Shown here: in pieces, positions 17,108-26,211 of the stretch
Layout: every line of letters begins with the position of its first letter
Position numbering within the stretch: position 1 is the first letter of the stretch
Origin: Bin55 sp965116055
GTDB taxonomy: Bacteria > Pseudomonadota > Gammaproteobacteria > Pseudomonadales > Azotimanducaceae
Direction: 5' to 3'
NCBI GenBank assembly: GCA_965116055.1
Contig: OZ220466.1
Location: 2,108,001-2,172,000 of the forward strand
Length of the DNA: 64,000 bases
The notes under the pieces: model-generated
The model's database searches: none
Told to the model about the DNA's origin: nothing
Seen by the model: only the letters and a program-made list of their open reading frames with translations
Position numbers and translations under genes: made by a program

Positions 17108-19866
17108 CTAGACCCGGAAAACCTTCATCGCCTCGTCGCCGAGGTGGTTGATGACCTTGACGGCGATACGGCCGGAGGCGGGTTTGGAGAAGGGGCGGGA
17201 GGTGTCGCTGTTGAGGGTGGCCCAGGCGTCGGGGTCAATCTCGGCCTTGAGCGTTGTCTTGAGTGCCTTGTAGGGGTCGTTGGCGCCGAGGAAGTAGGCG
17301 TGGCGGACGAAGAAGCTCTCCTCGTTGTAGTCGGTATCGACGAACCAGCAGGCGATGCCGTCGGGGCCGTTGCTGCGCACCTCGCCGGTGTTGGGGTGGA
17401 AGACATCAACTCCGTTGATGCGCACCCGGATATTCTCGTCCCCGTCTTCCAGGATGTCGATATCGGGCTCGCCAAAGATGACAAAGAGGTTGCCCTTGCC
17501 GGTGTTCTTGAGGTCGCCAGCCATGTGCAGGTCGGCGTTCATGCGCGCCTTGAGCACCGGGATGCGGCCGAGCTTCTCGAACTCGGCGGCATGGGCGTCA
17601 TAGCTGAAAGCACAGGCGACGAGCACATCGAATCCGGCATCGGCGGCCTCGCGTGCGGCGACGACAAGATCCGGCCGCGCCACGGTGCCGAATTCGGGGC
17701 CGATGAAGACACCGGCGCGCCGTGTGGCGACGTTCTCGCCGCCTTCCCTATAGCGGCCCTCGGCGCAGACATAGCGGCCGGGCCAGGGTGTGAGCGCGGC
17801 GAAGGCGATGCGATCCTCCTTATGCGCCTGCTGGACGCCGGCCGTCCTGAGATTCTCCAGGATCATGTCGGTGAAGTTCGGCGCCTCGCCGTAGCCGATC
17901 TTCCGGTCGAACAGCCCGGTGATAGGGTCGTCATTCTCGTCCACCGCCAGCATCCGGTGCGGCGCCAAGCTCTCGACGGTGAAGGGGCCGGCGACGCGGA
18001 TGCGGACTTGTCGACATAGGGGTTGTCGTAGAGATATTCATGCTCCGCCCTGGCGACGATGGCGGCGTCAATTTCCTTCTGCCGGGCGATGCGGCCCTCC
18101 CACCATGTTGCATGCGCGGCGGCGGCAGCACCGGGCCAGCCCTCACCTGCAGTGCGCGGGATTTCCCATTCTTCCCACTGCCTGTCGAGGGCCGCGTTGA
18201 GCCGGGCGCGCAGCGGCTCAAGGCTTTGCTGCCACTTCTCCCAGATCACATCGATTTCGGCGTTGTTAGCGATGGATTTGAGGGTGATGTGCGGTACCCG
18301 TTCATAGACGAAGCCCCAGCGGATGTCGCCGCCCGTCGGCGTTTCTGTGGGGGGGGCCGACGACGACCGGCGGGCGGTCTCCGCTTCCTTGCGCCGCCCT
18401 TCAGGGCTGTCGGCGAGGAGATACCAGGGATAACGCGCACCCATGATGCGGGCGCGGGCCAGCGCGAGGGCGACGCGCGAAGTGTCGATGGTGATCCAGC
18501 GCCGCCCCCACTGCTCGGCGACATAGGCCGCCGTGCCGGAGCCGCAGGTCGGGTCCAGCACCAGGTCGCCGGGGTCGGTGGTCATCAGGATACAGCGTTG
18601 GACAACCCTCTCGCTGGTTTGGACGACATAACGTTTGTTGCTAGCACCCCCCAAATCCATCCAAATGTTGGTATATTGCTTGTAGGGAAAATCATTCCAG
18701 TAAACCTTAAGCCTCAGAACCCGACCAGTCGAAAAAAATCTATCTGCTTTAGCTACACGCTGCATCTTATCTTCGGTCGTTTTCCAGCCACGTCCTCCAG
18801 TCGGATTAAATTGCCTTCCTTGATAGAATATAGGATAGACACAAGATTCATTCGGACCTGCGGCCACCAAAGTGATATTAGCAAACGGTCTCCCGGAATT
18901 TTCTTCGGAAGACTCTGAGTTTGAATTTCCGTAGAATATCATATCGGAATCTTCTGTTGGATAAAAAAGTCTTCGAAATTTAGCAACTTCAATATCCTTA
19001 GCAAACCAAAGTATTGTATCCGTAACTCCTGAAACAAATTTAGATCCGAGCGGGGCGCTTGTTCGGTAATTTATCACACAAACACAATTTCTATCTCCAA
19101 AAATCTCGTCCATCAGCACTCGCACACGATGAACATTCTCGTCGCCGATCTGCACGAAGACGGAGCCGCTCTCCGTCAGCAGTTCCCGCGCCACGGTCAA
19201 CCGGTCGCGGAGATAGGACAGATAGGAGTGGATGCCGTCGCGCCAGGTGTCGCGGAAGGCCTTGACCTGTTCCGGCTCGCGGGTGATGTGCTCGGCCTTG
19301 CCGTCCTTCACGTCGCGGCTGGTGGTGGACCACTGGAAGTTGGAGTTGAAGCGGATGCCGTAAGGCGGGTCAATATAGATGCACTGCACCTTGCCCCGCA
19401 GGCCCTCGCGCTCGGCGAGGCTCGCCATGACCTGCAGGCTGTCGCCCAAGATCATGCGGTTTGACCAGTTGGCGTCGTGGCGGTAGAATTCGGTGCGAGC
19501 GTCTTCGTCCGGCAGGCCGTTGAAATCGGCGAACAGGTCCGGTGCCGCATCCGCCTCCTCGTCGCGGTGCGCCTTCGTCTGCCGCAACAGGTCATCAATC
19601 AGCGCCTTGGGGTGCACCTTCTCCTGGATGTAGAGCGGCGGCGCCTGGACGACGAGGTCGGCGGCGTCTTGTGCGTCCTTGCCGCGCCAGACGAGCTGCG
19701 GATCAAGATCGCGGTTGCGGCGCTCCCAGGCCACGCGGACCGGTGCCATATCCTCCTCCGATAGGACGGGATGGTATTCCGCCGTCGGGATGTTGTGCCG
19801 CGCCGCCTCGTCGTGCGTCAGCGTCTCGACGGATTTCGGCCCTGTTTTCTTTCGCCCGCGCGCCAT
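17108..19866 (-). CDS. mod: type III restriction-modification methyltransferase subunit Mod (frameshifted)
   Basis: This is the adenine methyltransferase subunit of a type III R-M system. Frame one (from 19866) holds the catalytic DPPYG at 166-170, the central target-recognition region (about 255-415), and the SAM motif DPTCGSGT at 439-446. Near 18007 the frame is lost: YVDKS should continue RIRVAGPFTVES, but one C appears to be missing (CC where CCC is expected). The remaining 290 or so residues lie in the shifted frame to 17108, ending HLGDEAMKVFRV. As read, the product would end wrongly after about 625 residues. The target-recognition part is AT-rich compared with its flanks. The gene lies three bases after the DUF2283 gene. 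Confidence 0.85.
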
Positions 19867-19869
19867 GGA

Positions 19870-20082
19870 TCAGGCCACCCTGGTCGTGTGCAGCGGCAGT
19901 GCTTCAGCCTCCAGCGTTGATCTCTCGACGCTGGAGGCCCGGTCAATGTCGAAGCCCACGACATTGCCATCACTGTCGAGATTGACATTCAGACCGTCCG
20001 CCACTTCCCGCGTCTCGGCGCCCAGCCCGGCCTTGAACTCGACATAGAGGCTGTACGTCTCGGGATAATAATGTAACTTCAT
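19870..20082 (-). CDS. DUF2283 domain protein
   Basis: This 70-residue protein matches the DUF2283 pattern: MKLHYYPETYSLYVEFK, then TREVADGLNVNLDSDGNVVG and FDIDRAS. The function is not known; small DUF2283 proteins often sit beside toxin-like or restriction genes and may be antitoxins or regulators. Here it lies directly before mod (three-base gap) inside the type III R-M operon. Confidence 0.75.
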   Translation of the reverse strand: MKLHYYPETYSLYVEFKAGLGAETREVADGLNVNLDSDGNVVGFDIDRASSVERSTLEAEALPLHTTRVA

Positions 20083-20109
20083 TCCCGTTTCCTCATTGGC
20101 TACGACACG

Positions 20110-20898
20110 TCATGCCGCGACACGCTGCAAGAGCTTTCGATTTAAATCCTCATGTGACGCGAGCGACGAGATCATGTCGCCGCCGACATCCGACAGCCGC
20201 GCAAGATCCGCCCTCGGAATCTCGGCTTGGTGTTCGAAGACGATGATGGATTCGAAGCGCAGCGCGTGCCGGTGGAAGTGCGACAGCATGATGGTGGCCA
20301 GACGCGCCTTGTCGCGGTTGGGCACACCATAGACGAAAAGCGGAACATCGCTCTTCCCGTCAATGCGATAATCCACGGGGTAGGCGTCGGCGTTCGGAAC
20401 ATCCGGCTGGAAGTTCTGTTCGATCCTGACCTCGTCCACAAAGCTGAACAGAAGATCGGCAAGGTCGTCGTAGAAAGTGGAACCGACATTTGAGCGCGAA
20501 AGAAGGGTCAGGTCGTACACCCTCGTCAGCGCCTGCCCGAAGGCAAACAAGGCCTGCGGGAGGTTCTCAGGTGCCGTATCCAGGCAAAGCGCCCCGCTGT
20601 CCCCGTCCCAGCCGAGCCCGGTTTCGCCCATGATGCGTTCGAGGAGCATGCCCCGGGTCCCGTCCATGAAGGAGTCGATCTCATGCTCATAGCTGAGATG
20701 CATCAGCGTGTGTCCGCGGTCCGACAGGCGAAGCCCTCCCGATGCCGCCGCCGAGAGGTGGATCGGATAGCGGTCGCCGTCGGGAAATTCGAAATGCCCC
20801 CGGAGCATCAACGCACCGTCGGGCCGACGGTCAATCCTCACCTCTTCGCAAAGGCGCTCGCATAGTAGATTTTGAAGGGAGACCGGGTCAATAGTCAT
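20110..20898 (-). CDS. DUF1828/DUF1829 domain protein
   Basis: This 263-residue protein has an N-terminal DUF1828-like half (LRLSDRGHTLMHLSYEHEID, LPQALFAFGQALTRVYDLTL) and a C-terminal DUF1829-like half (VDYRIDGKSDVPLFVYGVPN, RLATIMLSHFHRHALRFESI). The function is unknown. The second half, with a short strand pattern around YRIDGK and FVYGVPN, has the look of a nuclease-type fold, but I cannot show active-site residues. The ATG start overlaps the upstream stop (TGATG), so it is coupled to the preceding small gene. Confidence 0.7.
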   Translation of the reverse strand: MTIDPVSLQNLLCERLCEEVRIDRRPDGALMLRGHFEFPDGDRYPIHLSAAASGGLRLSDRGHTLMHLSYEHEIDSFMDGTRGMLLERIMGETGLGWDGDSGALCLDTAPENLPQALFAFGQALTRVYDLTLLSRSNVGSTFYDDLADLLFSFVDEVRIEQNFQPDVPNADAYPVDYRIDGKSDVPLFVYGVPNRDKARLATIMLSHFHRHALRFESIIVFEHQAEIPRADLARLSDVGGDMISSLASHEDLNRKLLQRVAA

Positions 20899-21368
20899 CA
20901 AAGGAACCTCAGTTCGTTATTGTGCTGAACGCTGATGCCGGTTACATTGAAATCGTTTACCAGACAGGCAAGCGCGCCTTCTAACGTCTCGAACCGTTCA
21001 GTTTCTTCCGCACCGGACTCCGGCTTCAGGCCGGCCACGATAGCCTTCTCCGAAGCGCGGTGAATGTGCGGGCGGTAGACGATAGCGCCATGCTCGTGGC
21101 TCGGCCCATTGTAGCGCGCCAGCGTCAGCGCGCAGCGAGGCAGGTGGGCGATTCCGCAGGAGAAGTCGTGTTCGTCTTGCAGGTTCTGCCGCTGATATAT
21201 CAGAAAACGCTCCTCGGTGCCGCCGTCTCCAGAGGCTTGAAAGCTGCATTGCCGGTGGGCGGGCCGGCCCTTGGGCTTCTCCAGCCAGCGCGCGCGAGGG
21301 TTGGCAATCCGTTTGGGCATCGCCCGCAGCGCGTCCAACTCCATCCCGGAGTAGAGCCTGGTGCTCAT
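20898..21368 (-). CDS. uncharacterised protein in the type III R-M operon
   Basis: I do not recognise this 156-residue protein with certainty. It contains YSGMELDALRAMPKRIANPR, a cysteine/histidine-poor core CGIAHLPRCALTLARYNGPS and the histidine pair of YRPHIHRASEKAIVAG, and it ends GISVQHNNELRFL. The gene begins 20 bp after res and its stop overlaps the start of the DUF1828 gene. Its place between res and DUF1828 suggests these two travel as a pair. Confidence 0.6.
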   Translation of the reverse strand: MSTRLYSGMELDALRAMPKRIANPRARWLEKPKGRPAHRQCSFQASGDGGTEERFLIYQRQNLQDEHDFSCGIAHLPRCALTLARYNGPSHEHGAIVYRPHIHRASEKAIVAGLKPESGAEETERFETLEGALACLVNDFNVTGISVQHNNELRFL

Positions 21369-21388
21369 CCTGAAAACCGTCCCGCACC

Positions 21389-24300
21389 CTATCCGTGTAT
21401 CGGGGCGGCGGCGGATTGGGCCGGCGGCGTGGCGGCGATGCTGTCTGCAGGCGAAGGAAGGCCATCAAGCAAGCTGCGGAACTTGGATTCGATCTCGTGG
21501 ACATCAACGAACTCGGCGAAGGCCCAGCGGCCGAAGGTACCGAGCGCGTTTGCGCCCGGCACCCAATAGGTGTCCATCACCGCCTTCTTGTCCTTGGCGT
21601 CCTCCCCGCGACGGCCCTTGATCTCGACGATCAGCTGCAGCGGGTCGTCCGCGCCCCGCCAGTCGTCCACCAGCACGATGAAGTCGGGGATGTAGGTCCG
21701 TGCCTCGGTACCCTGGCGATAAGGCACTTCCAGACCGAGCCCGTAGTTCTTGACATAGGCGCGGACCCGGGGATGGCCCTCCGCGACGCGGCAGAACTCG
21801 GCCTCCCAATCGCTATCGCAGACGACGTAATTGATGTGGCAGCGGCGGGCATCGGTCTTCCACAGCGTCTGCTTCGATGTGGCGAAGCGCACATGGGCAG
21901 TCGACCCCACCGGGTTGTAGGGGTCAAGAACAACCTCGACCCGTTGTTCGCCGACATGGCGAGCGACGATGCCGCGGGTGATGCGCTCGCAGGCCATGTC
22001 GGCGAGCGCCAGATACATGAGTTGCGCGGGATTAGTGCCGCCCTTGCAGACCAGATGATCGTCAAGCCATTGGCGCGCGATGCACTTGAGTTGGCCGAAC
22101 AGATGCAGCCTGGGTTCCCCGTCAGGGTCGCGCCACTTCGTTTCCAGCAGACGCTTGGTGAGGTGAAAAAGGAGGGTCAAGCGCCGAAGATCGCCAGTGT
22201 GCACCAAGTTCAGGTCCACGCCTTCGCCGATGATCCCCTCGTTGCGGGTGACGGATGGACCGACTAGGTCGGGGGTCAACACAAGAGTCGAATCGGCGTC
22301 GAACGTTGCCTGCAAACGCTCCTCCGGCAACGCGATACGGTAGCCCTGGACCCGCGGAAAGCGGATCTCGCATGCATCGCGCTCCGGACGCATGGCTCTG
22401 ACCTGCACCGTCTTGTGCGGCGTCTGCGGCGGGGCGACCACTGGTTTGGCCGTGAAGTCGAACGGAATGCCGAGCACATCGGCATATTCGACGGGCAGGA
22501 CGCCCTCGTCATTGAGTGCGTATGACTGGCGGCGCAGCGCGCGGCCGACCGCCTGCTCGCACAAAAGCTGGGTTCCGAAGGCACGCACCCCGAGCACATG
22601 GGTGACGGTGTTGGCGTCCCAGCCCTCGGTTAGCATGGAGACCGAGACGACGCAGCGGGTGGCGCCGCCGAGCCGGCCTTCCTTGCCGACGGTGTTCATC
22701 GCCTCGCGTAGCAGATCCTGGTCGGACAGGTTCTCGGCGCGCTTCCGGTCGCCGGTGCGTTCGACGATCTCACGGCGGAAGCGGTCGATCTCGTCGGCTG
22801 CCACCGTGCGGAAGTTCCGGTTGAGCGCCTCGCCGGACTCCAGCTGCTCGCTGTCGATCAGGAGGGTGCGCGGTCGCGCCAGCGGGTTGCCGTGCTCGTC
22901 GAAGTTTCGGAACAGTTCAAGGCGGCCGTTCTCAAGCGTCAGGGAGCCGTCCCGGTTCTCGCGCCGAAAGCCGGCGATGTAGTCGTGGACCAGCTTCGAG
23001 GTCGAAGTGTTGTTGCAGACGATGATGAAGCAGGGCGGCACCTCAATCCCCACCTCTCGCCACAATTCGAAAGTCTTCTTGTAGTGGCCATAGAGGGCGT
23101 GAAGAGCCGTCTGCAAGGTCACCGGAATCTGCAGGGGGTCAAGACTGGTGGCCTTGCCGCGTCCCTTCTTCGGCATGTCCTTGCGGATATGCTCCCACAG
23201 GTTGCGGAATTTCGGCATGTCGCCGCCGACAATGTTATCGGCCACCGGTACCCGCGGCAGCTTGACGATGCCGCATTCGATCGCGTCCATCAGCGAGAAG
23301 TCGCTCATCGTCCAAGGGAAGAGCGTGCCTTCCGCATAGCCGGAACCGCTCAGGAAGAACGGCGTTGCGGAAAGGTCAATCACCCTGGCGAGGCCGAGCT
23401 TGCGCCCCACCGTCTCCAGCCCGGAGATCCAGAGCCGCGCTGCCGCGCGGTTCTTCTCGGCCTCCTTGCGGTCATCGCCCGTGAGCCTGCCTTCGTCGCC
23501 CTCTCCCGGCTTTTCCCTGTAGCAGTGGTGTGCCTCGTCGTTCAGCGCGAGCACGTTCCTCATGCCCATGAGTTCGGGCATGACCCGCTGGAGCATCCGG
23601 CCTTCGCTCTCCAGCGAGCGCAGGTCGGGGCCGCGGCCCTGGAGGAGGGCGCGGCCGCCCTTCTTGATTTCCATCGTCTCGCGGTGCTTGAAGGCATGGA
23701 AGTTGGTGATGACGATCTTGGCCCGGTCGAGATCGGCCAGCATGTCGCCCGGCACCAGTTCCCGGCCCTTGTAGTAGCTGTCAGGGTCGTTGGGCTGAAG
23801 GACGCGGAGCCGGTCCTTGATCGTGATGCCCGGGGTGACGATGAGGAAGCCCCGGGTGAACCGCCGGCTGTTCGGGCGGCGGACCGCGTTGACCGTCTGC
23901 CAGGCGATCAGCATAGCCATGACAGTCGTTTTGCCGGCGCCCGTGGCGAGCTTCAGGGCGAGCCGGGCAAGGCCGGGATTCGCCTCCTCGCTGGCCCCTT
24001 CCAGATGTTCGAGGAACCGTCGCCCGGGGTTGCCGTAATTCGGGGCGACCTCGGTCAGCCAGATCACCGTCTCCATGGCCTCGACCTGGCAGAAGAACGG
24101 GCGGATGTCGTTGAACCTGTGGTGGCGCCAGTGGTGTAGCAGCCGTGCCGTTTCCGGCGTGACCCGCCACTGCGCTGGATCCGTCAGCGCGCGCCAGCGA
24201 TCAACCTCGTTGCGCACACTGTTGATGGTCTGGGTCAACTCGTATTGCTGGCCGTCGGTTGCGGCCTGCTGCGCGCCCTTGCGCTTCCGGGGCCTGGGAA

Positions 24301-24457
24301 TCGGCGTGACGAAAGAGACCTCGCGCCGCCGATCGAGGATACAGTCGGTGGGTTGGCCGCTTTCGTCAAGCTCCCAGTGCCGCGCGGGAAGTTCGTATGG
24401 CGAATTGAGAACAGGCTGGTCGAAGAACCGCTCGCGCTTATGTTCGGGATACTTCAT
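21389..24457 (-). CDS. res: type III restriction endonuclease subunit Res
   Basis: This is the helicase-nuclease subunit of the type III system, about 1022 residues from the start chosen here. It has Walker A LATGAGKTTVMAMLIAWQ, the DEAH-like box LNDEAHHCYREK, helicase motif EGWDANTVTHVLGVRAFGTQ with EQAVGRALRRQSY, and near the C-terminus the PD-(D/E)XK nuclease core YIPDFIVLVDDW...IVEIKGRRG. The open frame runs 75 codons further upstream, but that part reads as an integrase N-terminus. ATG 24457 (MKYPEHKRERF) is the likely start, just before the expected NSPYELPARHWELD block. The protein looks complete. Confidence 0.88.
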   Translation of the reverse strand: MKYPEHKRERFFDQPVLNSPYELPARHWELDESGQPTDCILDRRREVSFVTPIPRPRKRKGAQQAATDGQQYELTQTINSVRNEVDRWRALTDPAQWRVTPETARLLHHWRHHRFNDIRPFFCQVEAMETVIWLTEVAPNYGNPGRRFLEHLEGASEEANPGLARLALKLATGAGKTTVMAMLIAWQTVNAVRRPNSRRFTRGFLIVTPGITIKDRLRVLQPNDPDSYYKGRELVPGDMLADLDRAKIVITNFHAFKHRETMEIKKGGRALLQGRGPDLRSLESEGRMLQRVMPELMGMRNVLALNDEAHHCYREKPGEGDEGRLTGDDRKEAEKNRAAARLWISGLETVGRKLGLARVIDLSATPFFLSGSGYAEGTLFPWTMSDFSLMDAIECGIVKLPRVPVADNIVGGDMPKFRNLWEHIRKDMPKKGRGKATSLDPLQIPVTLQTALHALYGHYKKTFELWREVGIEVPPCFIIVCNNTSTSKLVHDYIAGFRRENRDGSLTLENGRLELFRNFDEHGNPLARPRTLLIDSEQLESGEALNRNFRTVAADEIDRFRREIVERTGDRKRAENLSDQDLLREAMNTVGKEGRLGGATRCVVSVSMLTEGWDANTVTHVLGVRAFGTQLLCEQAVGRALRRQSYALNDEGVLPVEYADVLGIPFDFTAKPVVAPPQTPHKTVQVRAMRPERDACEIRFPRVQGYRIALPEERLQATFDADSTLVLTPDLVGPSVTRNEGIIGEGVDLNLVHTGDLRRLTLLFHLTKRLLETKWRDPDGEPRLHLFGQLKCIARQWLDDHLVCKGGTNPAQLMYLALADMACERITRGIVARHVGEQRVEVVLDPYNPVGSTAHVRFATSKQTLWKTDARRCHINYVVCDSDWEAEFCRVAEGHPRVRAYVKNYGLGLEVPYRQGTEARTYIPDFIVLVDDWRGADDPLQLIVEIKGRRGEDAKDKKAVMDTYWVPGANALGTFGRWAFAEFVDVHEIESKFRSLLDGLPSPADSIAATPPAQSAAAPIHG

Positions 24458-24729
24458 GACGAACCGGCACGGGTTGACGCCCTTGAGGTCGCGCCCGATC
24501 CTGGCGAGGGTGACAATCTCCACGGCGCGCACCCTGGCGACGGCCGGGGTGATGGGGCCATGCGATCCGATGGTTGTCTTGATGGCGCGTCCTTCGTGGC
24601 GGTACTTGACGACCTTGCGGCCCGAAGGTGGACACGAACGCCGAAGCCCTTGATGTCGTCGTCCCAGACGACCCTCTCGCATTCGGCGGGGACGAGGGCG
24701 TTGACGGTTCTCTTGGTGATTTTCGGCAT
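24458..24729 (-). pseudogene. integrase N-terminal fragment (DUF4102 type)
   Basis: From ATG 24729 the frame reads MPKITKRTVNALVPAECERV then VWDDDIKGFGVRV, a typical tyrosine-recombinase arm-binding domain. After one frameshift it continues SGRKVVKYRHEGRAIKTTIG then SHGPITPAVARVRAVEI and runs straight into the start of res. The catalytic part of the integrase is missing. Such integrases mark the ends of genomic islands, and this one sits at the right end of the GC-rich block. The fusion in frame with res suggests a deletion that joined the two. Confidence 0.75.
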
Positions 24730-24925
24730 GGTGGAGGTTTCCCGGCGTTTCGATACAGGAACCGTACAGATACCCACAGGAAGCGTTCTGGGGTGTATTC
24801 TAGTCCATGCTTGGCGCGGTAGAAACCTTATAACTGATTGTTTTATAGTAACCACGCGTGTACCAAGCACCCCTGCCACACATACAAGATAGTATGACAT
24901 GATCTGTAGTGAAGACCATAAGCAA

Positions 24926-25366
24926 TCATAGCTTTTTCTTCGAAGCATTGAAACCAGACATTTCCGCTGGTTCGACAAGAAGCATACTGAGTACAGCCTC
25001 AGAATCTCTCTTGCCGTACTGATTAATCCACCTGAAATTGAAATCTCTATTGAAATAGCGTCTTAGATCTCTAGGCAATAAGTGTTCGATAGTCTTTGAT
25101 TTGCCAACCTCAGCATCACCGACAATGACTGGTGTGTACCTGGTTAGCGGTTTGAGGGAAATAGGATCAAAGCACAATGGCATTGAGAACAAATTCCTGA
25201 ACCCAGTTGTTGTAGGGCGTGTCCTCCACACCTAAGCATTTAAGCCAACAGCAATCTGGTACAGGCTTAACGCTGTTCTTTGATCTTTCATCTAGTGATT
25301 CAAGGTAATCAACAAAGGGATCAAATGATGTCGTAGGTATCGTGATTACTGTTTAACAGGTCAACA
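24926..25366 (-). pseudogene. vapE-like (virulence-associated E) primase-helicase remnant
   Basis: Two frames together resemble the middle of VapE-type phage/satellite proteins. Upstream (about 25366-25210) is FDPFVDYLESLDERSKNSVK, then CCWLKCLGVEDTPYNNWVQE and FVLNAI. After a frame change, TPVIVGDAEVGKSKTIEHLL carries a P-loop. The arrangement of LGVEDTPY followed by VIVG..xxGKS is typical of this family. It is truncated on both sides. It suggests an old phage satellite or prophage next to the island integrase. Confidence 0.5.
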
Positions 25367-25646
25367 CCCTAACATGCCACCAGAGATGAAGTACAGGTAA
25401 TCAGGACGTACGAGACTCGTTCAATCGCGATACCACCATTTGGTTGCAATCACGACAGTTTACGATGAGAGGATGTACGCCCAAGAATTAGTTTAGTTTC
25501 GCGACACTCAGAACTCAATGGCAATATTTTCAATCACCGCGACAAGCGATCTGGTTTTATATGGTCCCTGATTTCGCGTTATCATGTCGCAATAGATTCA
25601 TCGAGTATCATCTACTCAATAGCACACTCACAAAGGAACCCATACT

Positions 25647-25928
25647 ATGCTCGCACTCGTCGCAAAGTTAAATGTCGCTGAGGGAAAAGAAGCCGAATTC
25701 GAGAAAGTCATGACAGAATTAGTTAAGCAAGTTCGCACAAACGAAGATGGCAATCATTTGTATACGCTCGTCAAGAATGATGAAGGTTATTCTGTACTTG
25801 AACTTTACGAAGACGAGGAAGCCCTTGCGGCTCACGGACAGAGTCAGCACTTTAAGGACGCGGGAGCCAAATTCGCTGGTTTGATGGCAGGTCGACCAAC
25901 ACTTTCGCGCTATGAAGTGATCGCCTAA
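25647..25928 (+). CDS. antibiotic biosynthesis monooxygenase (ABM) domain protein
   Basis: This 93-residue single-domain protein has the ABM ferredoxin-like pattern: a first strand LVAKLNVAEGKEAEFEKVMT, then LYTLVKNDEGYSVLELYEDE and ALAAHGQSQHFKDAGAKF. Family members such as YgiN act on quinones or haem-like substrates as small dimers. The ATG follows AAAGGAACCC, a fair ribosome site. It stands alone: about 280 bp on each side carry no gene I can support. Confidence 0.85.
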   Translation: MLALVAKLNVAEGKEAEFEKVMTELVKQVRTNEDGNHLYTLVKNDEGYSVLELYEDEEALAAHGQSQHFKDAGAKFAGLMAGRPTLSRYEVIA

Positions 25929-26211
25929 ATTGGTTCATTTGAATTAGACGTTCATCGAATGCAAAACTAAACTGAAACAAAGGGGATCAGGAAGTTAATG
26001 ACCTTGTCGAAAAAGGGAGAGTACCCTTCAGCGGATCTGTACTTCTCGTTAATGGGCGAGATAGCACTTCGTTACGACTTTGCGATCCTCAGGTCGGCAT
26101 CCTTACATTGCCAATCAGATTCAACCGCTTGCCCAAAAATCCACGGTGATATCAATGGAAATTCAGGATAGCCGATGGTTGTCTGCGGAAGTGGGATGGA
26201 ATCAGAGCCAA

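Noticed and set aside
17144..18019. Plus-strand open frame of 291 codons opposite mod
   Set aside because: It is low in motif content and rich in G, V, A and E, as expected for antisense of GC-rich coding sequence. The opposite strand carries the Mod C-terminus.
18040..18918. Plus-strand open frame of 292 codons opposite mod
   Set aside because: It is a shadow of the methyltransferase gene with the conserved DPTCGSGT motif on the other strand.
22892..24139. Long plus-strand open frame of 415 codons opposite res
   Set aside because: It is the antisense shadow of the GC-rich res gene; res shows clear helicase and nuclease motifs and the plus frame shows none.
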